A stretch of DNA of 14,011 bases, taken from JAZQNF01 sp045641505 (GTDB lineage Bacteria; Bacillota; Clostridia; Lachnospirales; Bianqueaceae). The stretch lies in NCBI GenBank assembly GCA_045641505.1, contig JAZUHB010000011.1, forward strand, positions 1-14,011. Reading direction: 5' to 3'. The notes under the pieces were generated by a model. It saw only the letters and a program-made list of their open reading frames with translations. It was not told the origin of the DNA and made no database searches. Positions 1 through 7,110 of the stretch are shown here, one piece after another (within the stretch, counting starts at the first letter, position 1; every line of letters begins with the position of its first letter). The position numbers and the translations under genes are program-made.

Positions 1-840
1 AATGAGGAAACCGGGGAAGAACCTCTTTGGGAAATCGTCGATCTCTTCGACGCCGACGGCAATCCTCTCCCCACCTATAAAATCAGCCGTATCGTCGTCC
101 CGAGCACCGGCCTGCGCGGCTGGCAGGTTATCGACGGAAAAACTTATTACTACAACGAAAACCTGCAAAAGGTCACCGGCTACCTCAAGATCGACGGAAA
201 GCATTATTACTTCGACAAAAACGGCGTAAAGGCCGAGTCGCTCGGCATCGATGTTTCCGAGTGGCAGACCATCACGAGCTGGTCCAACGTGAAGAACGCG
301 GGCATCGATTTCGTGATCGTCCGCATCGGCGGCCGCGGCTACGGCTCCGGCAGCATCTACAGCGACGACCGGGCCATCTCGTATCTGCGCGCCGCGAAGA
401 ACGCGGGCCTCAAGATCGGCGTCTACTTCTTCTCTGCCGCGATCAACGCGGACGAGGCGGTCGAGGAAGCCTCCTGGACGCTCGAGGCGCTGAACGGCAT
501 GGCGCTCGATTTCCCGATCATCATCGACATGGAGCACAGCGGCGATTACCCGAACGGACGCGCCGACAAGCTTTCCCGCACGCAGCACACCAACGTCGCC
601 AAGGCCTTCTGTGAGGCAATCGAAAGCGGCGGCTATGACGCGGGCGTCTACGCCAGCAAGAGCTATTTCGACGGCGAGCTTCAGTACAATTCCATCAAGA
701 ATTACTACATCTGGCTGGCCAACTATACGACCGATTACAAGATGACAACCTTCACGAAGCATTACGATATGTGGCAGGTGACGCCGAAGGCCCGGATCAG
801 CGGCATCAGCGGAAACGTCGATCTGGACGTCATTTTCTGA
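1..840 (+). CDS. GH25 lysozyme (N-acetylmuramidase) with cell-wall-binding repeats, 5' end cut by window
   Basis: Partial gene: the reading frame is open from base 1 and 279 residues are visible before TGA. Residues 37-80 hold two aromatic repeats of the glucan/choline-binding type (GWQVIDGKTYYY, then YLKIDGKHYYFDKNG). From residue 81 to the end is a complete glycoside hydrolase family 25 domain starting LGIDVSEWQ, with candidate catalytic acids D84, D176 and E178 (IIIDME), and ending in the typical DLDVIF. GH25 enzymes cleave the MurNAc-GlcNAc bond of peptidoglycan. The wall-binding repeats imply an exported, wall-attached enzyme for cell-wall turnover or lysis of competitors; the signal peptide would lie outside the window. 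An internal GTG at 289 falls inside the catalytic domain and is not a real start. A prophage endolysin is an alternative, but no phage genes are nearby. The GH25 assignment is firm; the biological role is inferred. Confidence 0.93.
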   Translation, partial: NEETGEEPLWEIVDLFDADGNPLPTYKISRIVVPSTGLRGWQVIDGKTYYYNENLQKVTGYLKIDGKHYYFDKNGVKAESLGIDVSEWQTITSWSNVKNAGIDFVIVRIGGRGYGSGSIYSDDRAISYLRAAKNAGLKIGVYFFSAAINADEAVEEASWTLEALNGMALDFPIIIDMEHSGDYPNGRADKLSRTQHTNVAKAFCEAIESGGYDAGVYASKSYFDGELQYNSIKNYYIWLANYTTDYKMTTFTKHYDMWQVTPKARISGISGNVDLDVIF

Positions 841-845
841 TTTAC

Positions 846-873
846 AAAGGGAGCCCTCCGCGGGCTCCTTTTT
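846..873 (+). terminator. Rho-independent terminator of the GH25 gene
   Basis: A perfect 7-bp stem, GGAGCCC (850-856) with GGGCTCC (862-868), has a 5-nt loop and is followed by TTTTT at 869-873. It starts 9 bases after the lysozyme stop codon. Confidence 0.88.
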
Positions 874-878
874 CGCAC

Positions 879-912
879 AAAAAAGCCGTTCCCTTCATGC
901 AAGGAACGGCTT
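879..912 (-). terminator. Rho-independent terminator of lepA
   Basis: A perfect 10-bp stem, AAGCCGTTCC (883-892) with GGAACGGCTT (903-912), has a 10-nt loop. Read on the minus strand it runs into six Ts (plus-strand As 879-884). It lies 17 bases past the lepA stop and sits back to back with the plus-strand terminator of the lysozyme gene. Confidence 0.9.
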
Positions 913-929
913 AAATTTGGTCCGGAAAC

Positions 930-2741
930 TCATTTGTCCTCGTCGTATTTGAGGACCGCCATGAACGCGGACTGGGGGACCTCCACGTCGCCGATCTGGC
1001 GCATGCGCTTCTTGCCCTCCTTCTGCTTCTCGAGCAGCTTCTTCTTGCGGCTGATATCGCCGCCGTAGCACTTGGCTAGCACGTCCTTCCGCATGGCCTT
1101 GACAGTCTCGCGTGCGATGATCTTGCTGCCGATGGCCGCCTGGATCGGAATTTCGAAGAGATGACGCGGAATCTCGTCCACGAGGCGCTCGCAGATCCGG
1201 CGCGCCCGCTCGTAGGCCTTCGTCTCGTGCACGATGAACGACAGCGCGTCGACCGGCTCGCGGTTGATCAGAATGTCCATGCGGACCAGCTCGCTCTTCT
1301 CATAGCCCAGCAGATCGTAATCCAGCGAGGCGTAGCCGCGGGTCTTCGATTTCAGCGCGTCGAAGAAATCGTAGATGATCTCGTTCAGCGGCATATGGTA
1401 TTTCAGGATGGCGCGGGTATCCTCGATGTATTCGAGGCCGATGTACTCACCGCGGCGGTCCTGGCAGAGATCCATGATCGAGCCGATGTACTCGGTGGGC
1501 AGCATGATCTCGCAGTTCACGATCGGCTCCTGCATCTCGGCGATTTCGCTGGGATCGGGCAGATCGGACGGATTCGAAAGCATGAACTGCGTGCCGTCGG
1601 TCCGGATGACCTTGTAGACGACGCCGGGCGCCGTGGTGACCAGATCGAGGTTGAACTCGCGCTCCAGACGCTCCTCGATGATCTCCATGTGAAGAAGTCC
1701 GAGGAAACCGCAGCGGAAACCGAAGCCGAGGGCCTTGGAGGTTTCCGGCTCGTAGAAAAGCGAGGCATCGTTCAGCTTCATCTTGTCGAGCGCGTCGCGA
1801 AGGTCCGGATATTTGGAGCCGTCTGCCGGATAGAGGCCGCAATAGACCATGGACTGAACCTGCTTGTAGCCGGGCAGCGCCTCCGCGCAGGGGCGTTCCG
1901 CTCCGGTCACGGTATCGCCGACACGGGTGTGCGCCACTTCCTTGATGCTGGCGGTGAAATAGCCTACCTCGCCGGCGCAGAGCTCGGCGGCAGGCACCAG
2001 GGTGCCGGCGCCCATGTAGCCGACCTCGACGACGTCATACTCCTGCTCCGCCGCGACCATGCGGACGCGCATCCCCTTCTTCAGGCGGCCGTCCTTCACG
2101 CGGATGAAAACGATGACGCCGCGGTAGGAATCGTAGAGAGAATCGAAGATCAGGGCCTTGAGCGGCGCTTCGGCGTCGCCCTTCGGCGCGGGGATCTTCG
2201 TGACGATTTGCTCGAGGACTTCCTCGATGTTGATGCCGCGCTTGGCGGAGATCAGCGGAGCGTCCTGCGCCTCGATGCAGATCACGTCCTCGATCTCCTT
2301 GATGACGCGGGGCGGATCCGCCGCGGGCAGGTCGATCTTGTTGATGACGGGCAGGATCTCCAGGTCGTGCTCCATCGCGAGATATACGTTCGCGATGGTC
2401 TGCGCCTCGATGCCCTGGGCCGCGTCGACGACCAGCACCGCGCCCTCACAGGCGGCGAGGCTGCGGGACACTTCATAGTTGAAATCCACGTGCCCGGGCG
2501 TATCGATCAGATTGAACACGTATTCCTGTCCGTCATTTGCCTTGTAGATCAGCCGGACGGCCTGCGCCTTGATGGTGATGCCGCGCTCGCGCTCGAGGTC
2601 CATGTTGTCGAGAACCTGATCCTGCATTTCGCGCTCGGTCAAAAGACCGGTCATCTGAATGATGCGGTCTGCGAGCGTGGATTTGCCGTGATCGATGTGG
2701 GCGATGATGCTGAAATTGCGGATCTTGTTCGGATCGGTCAT
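930..2741 (-). CDS. lepA: Elongation factor 4 (LepA), ribosome-associated translational GTPase
   Basis: 603 residues, the usual full length for LepA/EF4. The GTPase domain shows the P-loop AHIDHGKST (14-22), switch I ERGITIK (52-58), DTPGH (80-84, with the catalytic His84), NKID (134-137) and SAKRGIN as the G5 region. EF-G-like domains follow, and the C-terminus has the LepA-specific basic region near KRMRQIGDVEVPQ. EF4 binds the ribosome; back-translocation and a role in ribosome assembly or initiation have both been proposed. Start: ATG at 2739-2741 is preceded by AGGGAG (2749-2754) with a 7-nt spacer. The gene appears monocistronic, with its own promoter (2769-2797) and terminator (879-912). 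The lepA neighbours common in Firmicutes (hemW, hrcA, grpE, dnaK) are not downstream. Nothing appears truncated. Confidence 0.98.
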   Translation of the reverse strand: MTDPNKIRNFSIIAHIDHGKSTLADRIIQMTGLLTEREMQDQVLDNMDLERERGITIKAQAVRLIYKANDGQEYVFNLIDTPGHVDFNYEVSRSLAACEGAVLVVDAAQGIEAQTIANVYLAMEHDLEILPVINKIDLPAADPPRVIKEIEDVICIEAQDAPLISAKRGINIEEVLEQIVTKIPAPKGDAEAPLKALIFDSLYDSYRGVIVFIRVKDGRLKKGMRVRMVAAEQEYDVVEVGYMGAGTLVPAAELCAGEVGYFTASIKEVAHTRVGDTVTGAERPCAEALPGYKQVQSMVYCGLYPADGSKYPDLRDALDKMKLNDASLFYEPETSKALGFGFRCGFLGLLHMEIIEERLEREFNLDLVTTAPGVVYKVIRTDGTQFMLSNPSDLPDPSEIAEMQEPIVNCEIMLPTEYIGSIMDLCQDRRGEYIGLEYIEDTRAILKYHMPLNEIIYDFFDALKSKTRGYASLDYDLLGYEKSELVRMDILINREPVDALSFIVHETKAYERARRICERLVDEIPRHLFEIPIQAAIGSKIIARETVKAMRKDVLAKCYGGDISRKKKLLEKQKEGKKRMRQIGDVEVPQSAFMAVLKYDEDK

Positions 2742-2768
2742 AGATGTTCTCCCTAAGTGGAATGATTC

Positions 2769-2797
2769 ATCTTATCATGGATGACGTACCCGCGCAA
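2769..2797 (-). promoter_or_regulatory. Candidate sigma-A promoter of lepA
   Basis: On the minus strand, TTGCGC (2792-2797) is followed after exactly 17 bases by TAAGAT (2769-2774). The -10 box carries an upstream TGA, making an extended -10 (TGATAAGAT). The box matches are moderate and the spacing is ideal. It lies about 30 bases upstream of the lepA start. Confidence 0.55.
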
Positions 2798-2813
2798 GTG
2801 GCGGGCGCTTCGG

Positions 2814-2825
2814 CACATTAATGTG
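2814..2825. promoter_or_regulatory. Perfect 12-bp palindrome between the lepA and HTH-gene promoters (candidate operator)
   Basis: CACATTAATGTG is a perfect dyad in the divergent intergenic region. It starts 17 bp past the lepA -35 box and ends 7 bp before the -35 box of the HTH gene, a position where a bound protein could affect either promoter. No regulator consensus was recognised. Confidence 0.4.
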
Positions 2826-2832
2826 ATTTTGC

Positions 2833-2861
2833 TTGTCAATTCGCGGAAATTGATGTAAAAT
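2833..2861 (+). promoter_or_regulatory. Sigma-A promoter of the HTH gene
   Basis: TTGTCA (2833-2838), a 17-base spacer, then TAAAAT (2856-2861). Both boxes are 5/6 matches to consensus at ideal spacing, in a short AT-rich stretch. The predicted transcription start is near 2868, giving a leader of about 35 nt before the ATG at 2903. Confidence 0.8.
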
Positions 2862-2890
2862 ATAGTCTAAATACGTCAAAACCGCGAATT
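2838..2890. repeat. 9-bp inverted repeat flanking the -10 box of the HTH gene (candidate operator)
   Basis: AATTCGCGG (2838-2846) and CCGCGAATT (2882-2890) are exact inverted copies with 35 bp between them. Arm centres are about 44 bp apart, near four helical turns. The first arm begins at the last base of the -35 box; the second lies in the leader and abuts the AGGAG ribosome binding site (2891-2895). Only one arm is in the transcript, so this is more likely a DNA operator than an RNA hairpin. Autoregulation by the encoded HTH protein is an inference. Confidence 0.45.
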
Positions 2891-2902
2891 AGGAGTCGAA
2901 AT

Positions 2903-3406
2903 ATGGGAAAGAAGTCCGTAAAAGAAAACAAAAACGTTTACCAGCTTGCCCGCGAAGAGAAGGATCTGACCCGTGATCAGGCCGCCGAGCAGATGATTTT
3001 CGTCTCCGCGGACCGCATCGAAAAGATCGAGAACGAGCGTTCCTTCCCGCATCCCGATGAGATCATGGCGATGGCCGATTGCTACAAGAAGCCCTCGCTG
3101 TGCAACTATTACTGCTCGCACGAGTGCCCCATCGGCCAGAAATACGTGCCGGAGGTACAGATCAAGGATCTCTCCCAGATCACGCTCGAGGTGCTCTCCT
3201 CCCTCAACAACCTGGAGAAGGAGAAGAACCGCCTCGTCGACATCACCGTCGACGGCGAGATCACCGCGGACGAATATGAGGATTTCGCCGCGATCCACGA
3301 GCAGCTCGAGGCCATTTCCCGTTCCATCAGCTCTCTCCGCCTCTGGGTCGAGAAGAACATCTCGGAAGGCAAAATGGCAGACGTGCTGTCGCACAATAAT
3401 CAGTAA
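2903..3406 (+). CDS. XRE-type helix-turn-helix protein with a four-cysteine cluster
   Basis: 167 residues. Residues 12-62 read as a lambda-repressor/XRE-like helix-turn-helix: YQLAREEKDLTRDQAAEQM, then a recognition-helix stretch SADRIEKIENER. A cysteine cluster follows at C60, C67, C71 and C75 (C-x6-C-x3-C-x3-C, within CNYYCSHECPIG), then helical segments at about 86-113 and 122-155 that look fit for dimerisation. It resembles an uncharacterised family of Clostridia transcription factors. The cysteines could bind zinc or an Fe-S cluster, making the protein a metal or redox sensor; that is inference. ATG at 2903 has AGGAG 7 nt upstream. The gene is monocistronic, divergent from lepA and convergent with rng (stop codons 3 bp apart), behind a strong promoter flanked by candidate operators. 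Its targets are unknown. Confidence 0.8.
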   Translation: MGKKSVKENKNVYQLAREEKDLTRDQAAEQMIFVSADRIEKIENERSFPHPDEIMAMADCYKKPSLCNYYCSHECPIGQKYVPEVQIKDLSQITLEVLSSLNNLEKEKNRLVDITVDGEITADEYEDFAAIHEQLEAISRSISSLRLWVEKNISEGKMADVLSHNNQ

Positions 3407-3409
3407 TAC

Positions 3410-4540
3410 TCAAAGCAACGAACTCAAGGGAGTGCCCCGGCGCTCTCTTGTCATTTCCAGAAGTCCGAGGGCGGTATACCCGTAGATTTTCACCGGGACC
3501 GGGTCGAGGGCCGCGAGCTCCTGCATCGCCGCAAGAAGTTCCTGCCGGCTTTCCTCTTCCCGCATGTTGATGAAATCGATCAGCACAATGCCGCCGAGGT
3601 TCCGAAGTCTGAGCTGCTCCATGATCAATCGGGCAGCTTTTTTATTGGTCGAAAGGACGCTATTCTCCTTCGAGGGACCATGTCCCTTCCCGCTGTTCAC
3701 GTCGATCGCGACGAGCGCGGTGGTCTCCTCGATCACAATCGAGCCGCCGCCCTCGAGATTGAGAAAGCGGTTTTTTGCCTTGGTGAGCTGAGCGGAGACG
3801 CGGAAGAGATCCATCAGATCGAAACGGCTCTCCTCGCAAAGGCGGATCCGTCCGCAAAGCGCGGGCAGCTCCTGCTCGATCGTATGCTTGAGCTCCCGCC
3901 GGTCGCAGACGATCTCCTCGATCTCCTGGCGGTCCGTCCACTCCTTCCACGGGGAAGCGGGTCGGTACAGCACCGTTCCGACCGCGCGGAATTCCGCGGC
4001 GCGATGCATTTCCTCCGCATCGTCGATGAGCTTTTCCGCTTCGAGTTCAAGTTCCGGAGCCAAAGCACGTTCCGCCTCGGTCCGGACGATGAAGCAGGCG
4101 TTCTTATCTTTGAGCATCGAGTCGGCCCAGGCCTTCAGACGCTCACGCGCCGAAGGATCGGTGATCTTCTGAGAAACACCGTAGGCGGTCTCCCCGCAGA
4201 GAAGAATCAGAAGCTTTCCGCAAAGCTCGGGACGGTCGGAGACGGCCGCGCCCTTTTCTTCATGCGGAATTTTTTTGATCTGGACGGGAAGCTCCCGGCC
4301 TGGCCTGAAGGACTCCAGCGGCCGTCCGTCGAGGGGCAGAAAGGCAGGGCGTTCCGCGCCGATTTCGACGAACGCAGCCCCCAGGGACGGAACTACCTCC
4401 CGAATGCACCCAAGGACCACGGTACCCGGAACGAGCTCAGGCTCCGCGTTCAGGACGCTGTATTCCAAAAGTTTGTTCTCATCGCAGAGCGCGGCCCGGA
4501 CCTGAGGCTGCGCGCCGGATACGTAGATTCGGAAAGCCAT
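3410..4540 (-). CDS. rng: Ribonuclease E/G family endoribonuclease, short form lacking the zinc-link
   Basis: 376 residues. An S1-like RNA-binding segment lies at about 37-90 (VPGTVVLGCIREVVPSLGAAFVEIG), with the 5'-sensor/RNase-H-like region after it. The DNase-I-like catalytic part has the two metal-binding aspartates D280 (AIDVNSGKG) and D322 (VLIDFINM). The protein ends 13 residues after LLEMTR, where E. coli RNase E/G continue into the CPxC zinc-link and small domain; no CPxC occurs here or in the frame just past the stop. RNase E/G cleaves single-stranded AU-rich RNA in mRNA decay and rRNA/tRNA maturation. The ATG overlaps the upstream stop by one base (TGATG), with GAGGAA 5 nt upstream, indicating coupled translation. 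It is the last gene of the operon; the rplU-rpmA genes often found next are absent. Loss of the zinc-link suggests altered oligomerisation; both catalytic Asp remain. Confidence 0.93.
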   Translation of the reverse strand: MAFRIYVSGAQPQVRAALCDENKLLEYSVLNAEPELVPGTVVLGCIREVVPSLGAAFVEIGAERPAFLPLDGRPLESFRPGRELPVQIKKIPHEEKGAAVSDRPELCGKLLILLCGETAYGVSQKITDPSARERLKAWADSMLKDKNACFIVRTEAERALAPELELEAEKLIDDAEEMHRAAEFRAVGTVLYRPASPWKEWTDRQEIEEIVCDRRELKHTIEQELPALCGRIRLCEESRFDLMDLFRVSAQLTKAKNRFLNLEGGGSIVIEETTALVAIDVNSGKGHGPSKENSVLSTNKKAARLIMEQLRLRNLGGIVLIDFINMREEESRQELLAAMQELAALDPVPVKIYGYTALGLLEMTRERRGTPLSSLL

Positions 4541-5220
4541 CAGAGTTCCTCACAGTCCTGGAGCGGGAAGAACTCCTCCCCCTTCCGGAAGAGCAGTCCC
4601 TTACGAATAATGGACTTCGAGGCGTCCTCGTTGCCGAGCTCCGCGAACAGACAGTTACACAGAAGCTCCGGATTGAAGTTGACCTCCGCGCCGCCGGCGC
4701 CGCGGACGAACAGGCTCTCGCCCTCCTGATGCCAGCCGAAGATCAAAGGCTTGAGATCGACCTCGACCGTGCGCTTGTGACCGCGCACTTTTCCGAGCTT
4801 TTCGGAAAGAATCTCATCCTTCGCAAAGAAATCGCGAACGTTCTGTTCGTTTCCTTCGAGAATCCGGGATCGGATCTCGAAATCCGCGGCCGCGAACTTC
4901 GACATCGCGTTGCCCTTGCTGCCCACACCGGTCCGGACCGAGAGCAGCGTCAGCCCCGCAGGCAGCTGGGCGGAAAGGTTTTCCATGACCTCCGCGTCGG
5001 AGGGCTCGCCCTCGAGGATGACCTCCATCACCTCGTTCTCGCCGGTATATCCGAGCGAAAGCGGGCTCGCGAAGGACATCAGCGGATGCGGATTGAAGCC
5101 CTGCGAATAGGCGAGGGTAAGTCCGGCCCGCGCCATGGCGCGCTGGAACGAGCGCATGACGTCCAGATGGCCGACAAAGCGAAGGAGTCCGTCCTTGCGG
5201 AATACCAGAATCTTTTTCAT
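4540..5220 (-). CDS. TIGR03936-type radical-SAM-linked protein (DUF2344)
   Basis: 226 residues. The N-terminal half matches the radical-SAM-linked family by VFRKDGLLRFVGHLDVMRSF and the signature SQGFNPHP (39-46) followed by LSLGY. There are no CX3CX2C cysteines, so it is not itself a radical SAM enzyme. In many Clostridia this family occurs next to, or fused to, the TIGR03960 radical SAM protein, and the two are thought to act together; their substrate is not known to me. The start overlaps the upstream gene by 4 nt (ATGA at 5217-5220), with GGAGGG 6-7 nt upstream, and its stop overlaps the rng start by one base. This strict coupling points to matched amounts of the three proteins. The family assignment is confident; a role in RNA or ribosome modification is only suggested by the link to RNase E/G. 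Confidence 0.88.
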   Translation of the reverse strand: MKKILVFRKDGLLRFVGHLDVMRSFQRAMARAGLTLAYSQGFNPHPLMSFASPLSLGYTGENEVMEVILEGEPSDAEVMENLSAQLPAGLTLLSVRTGVGSKGNAMSKFAAADFEIRSRILEGNEQNVRDFFAKDEILSEKLGKVRGHKRTVEVDLKPLIFGWHQEGESLFVRGAGGAEVNFNPELLCNCLFAELGNEDASKSIIRKGLLFRKGEEFFPLQDCEEL

Positions 5221-7100
5221 CGCTCACCCTCCTTCTCCTCATAGCAGACGCCGTCCGTGGCCAGCTTCATCATCCCGCAGCCGGCGCATTTCCGGTTGCA
5301 GGGCGCGGTGACCTCGCCGCGGTAGGCCTTCTCGTATTCGCGGTACAGGAACGCACGGGAGACGCCCACGTCGATGTGATCCCAGGGCAGGATCTCCTCG
5401 GGCTTGCGCTCACGGTAGCAGTAAAAGGCCATTTCGGTGCCGGTCTCCTCGATCGCCTGCTTCCAGGCGCTTTCAGAGAAGAGATCGCTCCAGCTGTCGA
5501 AGCGGCAGCCGTTCTTCCACGCGGCGTACAGCAGCTTGCCGGTCCGGCGGTCGCCGCGGGCCAGCAGGCCCTCGAGCGTGCTCAGGAACGCGTCATGGCA
5601 GTCGTACTGGATCTTCTTGTGGCGGATCTTTTCGGTCAGGAACGCCTGCTTCTCCATGTAATGCTCATAGCTATCCTGCGCGCACCACTGGAAGGGCGTA
5701 AAGGGCTTCGGCACGAAGAAGGAGGTGCTGGAGGTGATGCGGACATCCCGCACACGGCCCTCCTTGGGCAGCTGGTTCCAGGTCCAGGCGATCTTCTTGG
5801 AAAGGAGCGCGATGCCTTCGATATCCTCATAGGTTTCGGTGGGAAGGCCCAGCATGAAATAGAGCTTCACCTTGTCGAAGCCGCCCTGGAACGCTAGCTT
5901 CACGCCCTCGAGGATCTCCTCCTCGGTGATGCCCTTGTTGATGACGTCGCGGAGCCGCTGCGTGCCGGCCTCCGCCGCGAAGGTGAGCCCGCTCTTCTTG
6001 CCCTGGGACAGCTCGTCCATCAGGGCCAGCGAGAAGGCGTCCACGCGGAGCGAGGGCAGCGAGATATGGACGTGGGGATATTTTTCGTGAATCTCGCGGA
6101 TGATCCCGTAAAGCTCGGGATAATCGTTGGAGCTGAGCGAGGTCAGAGAAATCTCATCGTAGCCGGTGTTCCTCAGCACGCTGTCGACCCACTTCATGAT
6201 GGATTCGCGGCTCTTCCTGCGGACGGGACGGTAGATCATGCCCGCCTGGCAGAAGCGGCAGCCGTGCAGACAGCCGCGGAAGATTTCCATCGCGGCCCGG
6301 TCGTGGACGATCTGCATGTAAGGAACGATGGGCTTGTCAGGGTACTCGACGCTGTCGAGATCGTTCACGAGAAGCTTGCGGATCTTGGCGGGAACGCCGT
6401 CGGCCGCGGGGGCAAAGCGGGTGATGACGCCGGTGTGAACGCAGCCCTCGGCAGGCTCTTCGCTGTATTCGACCTCATAGAGCGAGGGCACGTACATGCC
6501 GGGGATCTTCGCGACCTCCTTCAGGAAATCGCGCCGTTTGCCGCCCTTTTCGATGAACGCGGCGTATTCGTCGAACAGATGCGCGTACTCGACCTCGCCT
6601 TCTCCGAGATAGAAAAAGTCGATGAAATCGGCCAGCGGCTCGGGGTTGTAGGCGTTGGGGCCGCCCGCCATGACGAGAGGATCGCTGTCGCCGCGCTCCG
6701 AGGCAAAAAGCGGGATCCCGGCAAGGTCCAGCATGTTCAGGATGTTCGTGTAGGACATCTCGTACTGGAGCGTGAAGCCGAGGAAATCGAACTCGCGAAG
6801 CGGCGTAAAGCTCTCGAGAGAATACAAAGGAATCCCGTTCTCGCGCATCTTCTCTTCCATGTCGGGCCAGGGCGCAAAGGCACGCTCGCAGAACACGTGA
6901 TCGGGCTTGTTCAGCTCGTGATAGAGGATCTGCAGTCCCAGATGGCACATGCCGACGTCATAGACGTCCGGAAAGCAGAAGCAGTAATGGACATCATAAA
7001 AACCCGGCTCCTTATAGAGGGAGTTCACTTCTCCTCCTATGTAGCGAGCCGGTTTCTGTACGGATAAGAGCAGTTCGTCGGAAAGTTCGACCTTCATCAT
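5217..7100 (-). CDS. TIGR03960-type radical SAM protein with a B12-binding-like N-terminal domain
   Basis: 627 residues, or 626 from the second Met. Residues about 20-190 form a cobalamin-binding-like Rossmann region (PDVYDVGMCHLGLQILYHEL) without the usual DxHxxG cobalt-ligand motif. The radical SAM core carries CX3CX2C at C277, C281, C284 (CLHGCRFC), SAM-binding elements including EISLTSLSSNDY, and AAEAGTQRLRDVINKG. The C-terminus has a second CX3CX2C set at C601, C605, C608 plus C619, possibly an auxiliary Fe-S cluster. Such enzymes cleave SAM reductively to form a 5'-deoxyadenosyl radical; the substrate here is unknown. Start: the protein begins MM. GGGAGG is only 2 nt from the first ATG but 5 nt from the second (7097), so 7097 is the likelier start. 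It lies 10 bp after mgsA and overlaps the DUF2344 partner by 4 nt. Confidence 0.9.
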   Translation of the reverse strand: MMKVELSDELLLSVQKPARYIGGEVNSLYKEPGFYDVHYCFCFPDVYDVGMCHLGLQILYHELNKPDHVFCERAFAPWPDMEEKMRENGIPLYSLESFTPLREFDFLGFTLQYEMSYTNILNMLDLAGIPLFASERGDSDPLVMAGGPNAYNPEPLADFIDFFYLGEGEVEYAHLFDEYAAFIEKGGKRRDFLKEVAKIPGMYVPSLYEVEYSEEPAEGCVHTGVITRFAPAADGVPAKIRKLLVNDLDSVEYPDKPIVPYMQIVHDRAAMEIFRGCLHGCRFCQAGMIYRPVRRKSRESIMKWVDSVLRNTGYDEISLTSLSSNDYPELYGIIREIHEKYPHVHISLPSLRVDAFSLALMDELSQGKKSGLTFAAEAGTQRLRDVINKGITEEEILEGVKLAFQGGFDKVKLYFMLGLPTETYEDIEGIALLSKKIAWTWNQLPKEGRVRDVRITSSTSFFVPKPFTPFQWCAQDSYEHYMEKQAFLTEKIRHKKIQYDCHDAFLSTLEGLLARGDRRTGKLLYAAWKNGCRFDSWSDLFSESAWKQAIEETGTEMAFYCYRERKPEEILPWDHIDVGVSRAFLYREYEKAYRGEVTAPCNRKCAGCGMMKLATDGVCYEEKEGER

Positions 7101-7110
7101 AGCCTCCCTG

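Noticed and set aside
37..240. Aromatic repeats in the lysozyme considered as a candidate new repeat protein
   Set aside because: They match the well-known glucan/choline-binding repeat pattern and are a normal attachment module for GH25 enzymes.
1161..2756. 531-codon open frame on the plus strand across lepA
   Set aside because: It is antisense to an unmistakable lepA, has Asp/Val/Leu/Gly-rich composition typical of the complement of GC-rich codons, and lacks a recognisable domain.
3680..4729. 349-codon plus-strand open frame across rng
   Set aside because: Antisense to rng with its intact catalytic motifs; no credible ribosome binding site or family resemblance.
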